Shown in pieces: positions 57,545-64,000 of a DNA stretch of 64,000 nucleotides (its first letter is position 1; each line of letters begins with the position of its first letter). Origin of the DNA: Apiosordaria backusii (Eukaryota > Ascomycota > Sordariomycetes > Sordariales > Lasiosphaeriaceae). A program made the position numbers and the translations under genes. The notes below the pieces were generated by a model. That model saw only the letters and a program-made list of their open reading frames with translations, ran no database searches and was not told where the DNA came from. The stretch covers positions 186,001-250,000 of the forward strand of contig JAUKTV010000027.1 of assembly GCA_030549205.1 (NCBI GenBank), written 5' to 3'.

Positions 57545-57981
57545 TGAGCAGAAGAGATCTTAATTGACTCACACTTGAGTCCCTACACGGCACAGTTCTT
57601 GACGCCGGGCCCTGCTACTAATGGAGCAAGCGTTGGGAGCAACCGCGCGCAATCACAGGTCTGATGGCCCATGGCCTAAAGGGAATGGTTCCATCGCGAT
57701 GTTCGGATGGATTGTACAATTGTTTGCACAAAGCGCAAAATCACCAACCCACAATCTTGGGTGTATTGAGTCAACAACTGAAGAACAAGATACATCGATG
57801 ACAGTCACATCAATACCTGCGGTATCCAGCTTGGTATAAAGGGGCTCTGTCCTGCTTAGTTCAGAATACATTAATCAATCTCAATCTTTTTCTTTCCGTC
57901 CCGCCTGCTGCTTCCCGAGATCTGAACTATGTTGCTCGTGTCATTGACAGCTTCCCCATTTCCAGACAGTGAATTAGGGTT

Positions 57982-58067
57982 CAAACTTGTGGGCATATAA
58001 AGTTAGAACCTTCCATTCTCTTCTCAAACTTGTGGGTATATAAGCTTAGAACCTTCGGTTTTTTCCT
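57982..58067 (+). promoter_or_regulatory. Tandemly duplicated TATA-containing promoter segment
   Basis: A 43-base segment starting CAAACTTGTGGG is repeated at 57982 and 58025. Each copy contains a TATA box (CATATAAAG, TATATAAGC) followed by TTAGAACCTTC. It lies 150-230 bases upstream of the 2EXR gene start. Confidence 0.65.
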
Positions 58068-58212
58068 CACCACTTTCTCTCGTTGCCACCTGCTCGTCGT
58101 CTTCTCTTGCAGACCTAACAAACCAAGAACGCTATTTCCAACACCACATCTTCGCCTTCCTTTCATTGCTTTTTTCTTTGCGCCATCACACTATCATTCT
58201 GAGACAAACACG

Positions 58213-59424
58213 ATGCCGAAAGCTCGAGGCGAACTTGACAAGTTTTCCTGTCTTCCCGATGAGCTTCAGCAGATGATCTGGGAGGAGGCTATCAAACAAA
58301 AGCCAACCACCCCCAGTGCCCACATCTTCTCAATGACCTTCCACTGGTCCACTCCGCTACCACCCCCTCCCGCCTCTGCCCTCGCCCCTGCTAATGGTCT
58401 CTGTACCATCGAAGGGATAACCCACAACGCCCCCAAGGGAAGTCTAAGCCCCGAAGCCGAAGGCCACCTGCCATATTGGTCCACCCATTGCTTACCGACC
58501 AACTCACAAGCCAGCTTCTCCCGCTGCCAAGTCGACGCTTCGGTTCAAGACACCTGCTTCTCAGCCAAAGATGTCTTCAACCGGCTGGATCGGTTGAAAC
58601 ATTGGTCCCACATCAGCCCCTCCGATCCTGAATGGATCGAGTTGACCCAGCACTCTCCCTCCAAGTCGCCACCAAGGCGGCTCCACATCAACAGAAAACG
58701 TGATCTCGTCGTCTTGACCGGTGACGCCCGCCCCAGTCACGTCTCAGACTATGCCGATTGGGCTCTGGGTGTGCCCTTTGCCGCGGCCGCCGATAGGAAC
58801 ATGCGCGTCCGTCACCTAGCGATAGAATTCGACAGCGCCTGGCTGGAGGAGAACCCAGACTGGGACTGGGGACCAAAGGAGTTCCATGGGTACTACAATT
58901 GCAATGTCAAACAGGCGTTGTGTATTGCAAAGGAACACTTCCCTGAGTTCTGGCTTATTGACCGAAGCCTGAAGCGCGTGCCGGGTTCCACGCTCCCCCG
59001 GAACAGACACATCTTCCACGCCAAGGGTGGGAGATTTGTCGAGGTTCGAAAGGCTAAGGACGGTGCTCAATACCGTTATGTGAAAGCCCAGGCGCGTGGT
59101 GAGGGTGAGTGGCCGGGTAAGATCGTCAAGGAGCTTGTTCATCCTGGTGCGTGGCAGTATCAGGATGGCAAGCCCCTTGATGACTTTAGACGGGCTAATG
59201 CATTCGATTTCAAGGATGAACTCTCTTTTATTGATAAGTCGGGGATGGTATGGAGGGAGAACAGCCTCCATTTTCTCAGTATCCGGAAATATATTGACAG
59301 GGATGCCTGTGATTATGATGAAAATTGGGAAAATGTGCCTTCATCAGAACTTGCAGCAGCCACTGGGGGCTTCGCAAGACTAGGTGTTTTGGCTTGGGAG
59401 GATGGTGACTTCAGTCAGGACTGA
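58213..59424 (+). CDS. 2EXR-domain protein
   Basis: A single exon encodes 403 residues from ATG 58213. The N-terminus FSCLPDELQQMIWEEAI is the 2EXR motif (a fungal F-box-like element); the signature continues with RRLHINRKRDLVVLTGD and VRHLAIEFD. Mid-to-late blocks are FWLIDRSLKRV, HAKGGRFVEVR and ENWENV...GFARLGVLAWEDG. Function of 2EXR proteins is unknown; they are expanded in Sordariomycetes and often lie in variable regions. The partner copy at 60443-61769 shares the blocks HINxxxDLVxxTG, VxHLAxEFD, GGRFVEVR and ARxGVLAxE. Confidence 0.82.
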   Translation: MPKARGELDKFSCLPDELQQMIWEEAIKQKPTTPSAHIFSMTFHWSTPLPPPPASALAPANGLCTIEGITHNAPKGSLSPEAEGHLPYWSTHCLPTNSQASFSRCQVDASVQDTCFSAKDVFNRLDRLKHWSHISPSDPEWIELTQHSPSKSPPRRLHINRKRDLVVLTGDARPSHVSDYADWALGVPFAAAADRNMRVRHLAIEFDSAWLEENPDWDWGPKEFHGYYNCNVKQALCIAKEHFPEFWLIDRSLKRVPGSTLPRNRHIFHAKGGRFVEVRKAKDGAQYRYVKAQARGEGEWPGKIVKELVHPGAWQYQDGKPLDDFRRANAFDFKDELSFIDKSGMVWRENSLHFLSIRKYIDRDACDYDENWENVPSSELAAATGGFARLGVLAWEDGDFSQD

Positions 59425-60442
59425 GGAGTTTAGTGAAGAGAGGATAGGGCGGGCATGTGTTTTAATACAAGGCTATGGGGCATACGAAGTCGTTAGGAGA
59501 GTGCACAAAGCCAACAAGCTGACGCAGCCGGTCTCGAAAAGTTTGGACGACAAGTTACTTGCAAAGACCCCCTAGATAGACCTAAACTCTGATATATCAT
59601 ATTCTACATATAGTCTTTTCTTTTTCTTCCTTTATTTCCTCGTCAAGCGCTTACTTGTTTTTACGTTTATCTTTCTTTTTCCCTAATGTTAAACGTGTCT
59701 CTAACATGAATGCCAAATATCGAATGTCAGGTTTGGAGGTTGATTCTTAGGTACCTACATATATCAGTTATGCTCGTGATTCGATACCGCCTAGATGGAC
59801 AGTATTTTCTCTCCAAGCCTTCATCCTTCATTCTTTAAGACTAGGTATTTACTTTGATTATCGACGCCTTATGTTTTTAGGTTGCTCTTTATTACTCCAC
59901 TGTATGATTATCTAGTTGAAGTGAATTAACGCTAAGTGACTTGAGAAAAAGCGCCGATTACTTGCTCCACTCTGGGAAGTGAATGAGCTCTGAGGATTTC
60001 AGGTATATAAATTCCATCACCCTTTCTTTTCCTTTCCCCATCTCTTTCTTTTCTCACTCACAGACAGATCAATAATTGCACATAGGAGTCCAACGTAATC
60101 ACAAGCTCAAACCTACGATCTCCCCCTCCAATCTTACTACGCTATTATAACTGATTAGTCTGTACTTTCTTACTTTGCTTACTAATTGAACGTCTATTAC
60201 CTAATAACTAAAGCCAATAGCATGCTTTTGTAGGCTATTTCTTTAAGTTTGAGACTAACTTTTTAGCAGCGTTTCGTAACGACCGAAACCAACTTCTTAG
60301 TAGCGTTTTGTAATGACCGAGACTAACTTTCTAGTAGCGTTTTGTAACGACCTATCTATTCCTTTGATTGAGCTGCTTTGAGCAAACTTCTTTATCATCC
60401 ATTCACTAAAAACCTAACCTGATAGTAAGACTATTACTAATA
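59425..60442. other. AT-leaning intergenic between 2EXR paralogues
   Basis: No gene. Contains the 34-base tandem repeat at 60251-60352. Composition becomes progressively more AT-rich to the right. Confidence 0.5.
60251..60352. repeat. 34-base tandem repeat, three units
   Basis: Three units of 34 bases beginning GAGACTAACTTT, GAAACCAACTTC and GAGACTAACTTT, each ending CGTTTYGTAAYGACC. Confidence 0.9.
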
Positions 60443-61769
60443 ATGCCTTAGAAGTTTACTTTGTTCCCTGGTTTCCGGCTTTTCCCAACTGAAATCAGAG
60501 AGCTGATTTGGGAGTAATATATCCTCGAACTGTGTGAGTGGTCGGGGGCCTATATGTTTAAGCTTGTGCTAGTGAGCGAGGCCTAAAAAAGTAGTACCGA
60601 CGATAGGGAATGTTTTATTTACGGTGTCTACGATACCCTGTCCGTTATGTTAACTTGGGATGAGCTTCCGGGCGATATTGCCGAGAAGGCAGTTGAGTCG
60701 GTTGTGCTTTTCGCTATGAATGAGCTGGACGACGAGTTTGTTTATTAGGTATATCCTGTCTTACTTCCTGTAGGCTCTCTTAACCGACGGGACAGTCTGG
60801 AACTTATCTACTTTTACTTTTGAGTATGCTGTGACGCAGGACTGTCTGCAGAGTTTCCGCCGAATGCACCGGCACCACCGACTTCCTGACAGAACCGACC
60901 CAGACCAGATGAGGGGGTTCTTTCGAGATCCCTCCATGAAACTGTACCGGCCAATGCACATCAACATCCGCCAGGACTTGGTCATTGTGACAGGGATTCC
61001 GATCATTCCCGACGAGGTCACTACCCTTACTGACAACTGGATCTACGCCGTCCCCTTCGTCGCCCTTGGTGTGGAGGAGAAATCCCGAAGGGTGAAGCAC
61101 CTTGCGGTCGAATTCGATCCGTCTTGGCAAAAACCAGGTTTCTATCAAGACCACCGAGACGAAGCCAAGCTTACCTTTTCAAAGGCCACAGAAGTTGTCA
61201 CCAACCTCCGGTTCGTCGACCGGAGAATCCGGCGGATTACCGGTTCCCCTAAGACCATCCGGAAGCATCGCAAGGTTTTTTACGGGAACGGTGGCCGGTT
61301 TGTCGAGGTGCGCCTGGACCGAGATGGGAACCAGGGCTGGGAGCCTGCTGCCGGAAACGCTCTGTGGGAGTACCGGTGCGGCACGGCCCTGGGAAATCTC
61401 GAGAAGCCTAATCCGTTCCAGTTTGTGGACGAGATGCTAGATATGGACCGCCAGATGGACTTTGTTGAGGATGTTCAGCAGTACATCAATCGCAACCATG
61501 CTTCTTATAGGCACGACTTGGAAAACTTGGACGATGAGATTTTGGCGCGGAAGACACGTGGCATGGCTCGCGTGGGCGTTCTGGCGTACGAAGAAGGGTC
61601 GTTTGATGTGGAGGAGAGGCAGGTGGAGGAGGGTCAATGCTGCTTCATTGAATGCAAGGGCGAGTGGGAATCGCCCGATGAGCCTGTATCTGAGAGCGAG
61701 TCGACAGACAAGTCCTCGTACAAGGAACAGAAGTGGGATGGTGAAGCCTCAGGGTCCAAGGGTTGCTGA
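60443..61769 (+). pseudogene. 2EXR-domain paralogue with four TAG/TAA stops in its 5' part
   Basis: Reading from ATG 60443 gives a recognisable 2EXR start (LFPGFRLFPTEIRELIWE), interrupted in the same frame by TAG at 60449, TAA at 60515, TAA at 60584 and TAG at 60746. Each is one C-to-T change from a Gln codon (CAG/CAA), the signature of RIP acting on CpA. A GTATAT...GTAG stretch at 60749-60773 may be an old intron. From ~60831 to 61769 the frame is open and well preserved: MHINIRQDLVIVTG, VKHLAVEFD, LRFVDRRIRRI, GNGGRFVEVRLD and ARVGVLAYEEG, with an acidic Ser/Glu tail. The 3' part could still be expressed from an internal start. Confidence 0.8.
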
Positions 61770-64000
61770 ATGGTCATGCCCGAAATGGACAAGCTGGGGC
61801 GGCGGAAATACCACAAAGGAGAATGTGGACGAAGTCCTATATTTGCTATAGCGGTTAGCATTTGGGAAAGCACAACAGCAAACGATCAATTTTAAGAGAC
61901 TTACTAGAGGTGCATTACCCTTTTTACTATATGTGCATTACCTGCTATAGGGGTTAGGGTTATATATAGTCTCTAAAATTGACATAACATTTCTTAAGAT
62001 TTTTTCTTATTATAACTACTATTAATAACTACAACTATTACTATACTATATTTTCTCCTATATAAAGTCCTATATAAATAAATAATTACAAATGTTTTAA
62101 TTAAATTACTATAAGCTTATAATTCCTACTATTTATAAACTAATATACCCTTTAAACTCCTACTTATACTTACAACTATAACTATATACTATACCTATAT
62201 CTATACCTATACTTATACCTATACCTATACCTATATACCTTAGATAAAAAAATTAGTATTACTATATATATAGTTTACTATATAGACTATTAAATATAGG
62301 TATTGCAATTGCATTTAAAGGCCTATTATACTATTTAAAGGCCTATTGACTATCTTTAAAGGTCTACTGACTATCTTTAAAAGCCTATTATACTATTTTA
62401 AGGCCTATTGACTATCTTTAAAGGTCTATTGACTATCTTTAAAGGCTTATTATACTATTTTAAGGCCTGTTAACTATCTTTAAAGGTCTACTGACTATCT
62501 TTAAAGGCCTATTATACTATTTTAAGGCCTGTCGACTATCTTTAAAAGTCTACTAACTATCTTTAAAGGCCTATTATACTATTTTAAGGCCTGTCAACTA
62601 TCTTTAAAAGTCTACTGACTATCTTTAAAGGCCTATTATACTATTTTAAGGCCTATTGACTATCTTTAAAGCTCTACTAACTATCTTTAGATGCCTAACG
62701 GCTATTTTATATAGTCTGTTAACTGTATTTTTATTGTGAGATTCTACACCTCTATAGGACTTACCTAACGTTATAGTCCACTTTATACAATTCCTTAAAA
62801 GGATCCGTAGCTTAGAAGCTTTTAGAGGAAGCTTCTTATTTAATTCTTACCTTTTATTACAAGTTATATCTTATATATAATGTAATTATTATATTTTTAT
62901 TTCTTTTCTTATTCTTTTCTTCTTTCCTATATATAAGTATATTTAGTAACTTTCCTAGCCTTAATTTTCTATAGTAAATCTAGCCTTAAAAGATACCTCT
63001 ATATTCTTTTTTATAAAGGAAACTCTTATTAAGCCTTCTATTTATATACCTTTTATATTAACTATAAAAGCTTATATAAAGAACTTCTTTAAAAAAGCTC
63101 CTTAAGAATTCCCTTTAGACTTTTTTATAAACTTTCCTATAGAACCTCCTTTAAAGCCTTCTTTAAAACCTTCTTTAAAATTTCCTTTTAAAAATCTTTT
63201 TAAAAAGCTTTTATTAAAACCTTCTTTAAAATCTCTTTAAAAAGCCTTTATTAAAACCTTCTTTAAAACCTTTTTAAAAAGCCTTTTTTAAAACCTCCTT
63301 TAAAACTTCTTTTAAAACTTCCTTTAAAACCTTTTTAAAAACTTTCCTTAAAAACTTCCTTTAAAAGTCTCTTCAAGAACTTCCTATTTAAACTTTCTAT
63401 TAAAAAGTTATAATATTAGTAATTATAATTAACCGATTAAGTTGCTAATATATTTAATTAAAGTTAAATACTATTATAGTACCTTATTAATATAATATTA
63501 ATATACTTTCTATAACCGCTTTTTATTTTATAATTATAAAAGACTATTTAAAAGCTCCTTTTTAGCTTTTAGAGATTTTTCTCTTTTATAAATACTTTAT
63601 AACTTACTTCCTTTTTAAAGTTAAAACTAATAAAAGATAATAAGTTTATTTACTTACTTTTTATATAATAAAGGACTTTTAAACTTTAATTCTTTAATAT
63701 AAGCCTTATATATACTTTATCTTTAAAATATATAAATCAGCCTTCTTAATATTTTTAAATAACTTCTATATCCTTTAAAAATTAAGTAAAAGGCTTAAAT
63801 CTAAAGGCTTTTAAAGAAACTAATTACCAGCTTTTTTTCTATAAAATAAAGAAGAATTTCTTTTCCTTAATATACAATACCTATTTTAATTAAAATCCCC
63901 TTTAAAAAAGCTTTTAAAATCTACTACTTTATTTAAAAATCTACCAGTCTTTAACCTTTTTTATATTTAAAACCTTCTTTAACTTTATTAGTAACTTATA
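61770..64000. other. Very AT-rich, gene-free region, likely RIP-degraded repeat DNA
   Basis: Beyond ~61860 composition drops sharply to A/T, with TpA-rich sequence and few CpA or TpG. No open frame of note. Stretches such as 'aaaccttctttaaaa' recur at 63130-63370. This is typical of RIP-mutated transposon DNA, but no element can be named. Confidence 0.7.
62331..62690. repeat. 62-base minisatellite, about six units
   Basis: The motif CTATTTTAAGGCCT (first copy CTATTTAAAGGCCT) recurs at 62331, 62393, 62455, 62517, 62579 and 62641, exactly 62 bases apart. Each unit holds two GACTATCTTTAAAGG-like half-units, so it is itself a nested ~31-base repeat. Units differ mainly by C/T transitions. Confidence 0.92.

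Larger units (their letters stand above)
56967..58212. other. Intergenic with several small repeats
   Basis: No supported gene. Holds a 20-base tandem repeat, a 245-base inverted-repeat element and a duplicated TATA region (listed separately). Confidence 0.5.

Noticed and set aside
62331..62690. CRISPR-like array
   Set aside because: Regular spacing comes from a tandem minisatellite: whole units are near-identical with no unique spacers, and the DNA is fungal.

Overview
The window is nuclear DNA of a filamentous ascomycete. Genes carry short introns of about 40-110 bases with GTRNGT donors and CTAAY-type branch points. They sit among fungal-specific families: HET domain, 2EXR/F-box, GMC oxidoreductases, a heme-thiolate peroxidase, pectate lyase PL3 and Rds1. 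Gene content and RIP-like decay at the right edge suggest a Sordariomycete, perhaps Sordariales. The genus cannot be fixed from the sequence alone.

Left third (1-23113): a galactosaminogalactan (GAG) exopolysaccharide cluster. It holds a giant multi-membrane-span protein taken to be the GAG synthase Gtb3/Gt4c (cut by the window start), the epimerase Uge3, a Spherulin-4 hydrolase (Sph3), a GH114 endo-galactosaminidase (Ega3) and the deacetylase Agd3. Known roles are: Uge3 makes UDP-Gal and UDP-GalNAc, the synthase polymerises and exports, Agd3 deacetylates GalNAc outside the cell, and Sph3 and Ega3 cut or tailor the chain. Between uge3 and sph3 lies an extra 97-residue secreted eight-cysteine protein. 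The sph3 reading frame is interrupted near its 3' end in a run of seven C (seven G on the coding strand). Spacers are long (0.4-4.4 kb) and contain no convincing genes.

Middle (24 kb-44.6 kb): unknown proteins, an Rds1/ferritin-like secreted protein, a divergent pair made of a broken DUF7924-type gene and an intact CK1-like kinase, a small probably mitochondrial protein, a decayed alcohol-oxidase pseudogene, an imine-reductase-like oxidoreductase, two inverted copies of a MITE-like repeat, a PL3 pectate lyase, a secreted Cys-containing protein with an in-frame TGA followed by more coding-like sequence, and an unspecific-peroxygenase-type enzyme.

Right third (45.6 kb-64 kb): an intact HET-domain gene beside a truncated HET pseudogene, a GT25-like glycosyltransferase, an acidic unknown protein, a poly-asparagine protein, an F-box protein, a 5'-truncated GMC oxidoreductase, and two 2EXR-type paralogues. 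The second paralogue carries four in-frame TAG/TAA stops consistent with repeat-induced point mutation. The window ends in about 2.1 kb of very AT-rich sequence with a 62-base minisatellite and no genes.

Several genes on both strands share a codon pattern: C-ending codons early, then G/T-ending codons toward the 3' end. All exon coordinates were derived by hand from splice signals and frame continuity; family calls rest on motif recognition, not on searches.
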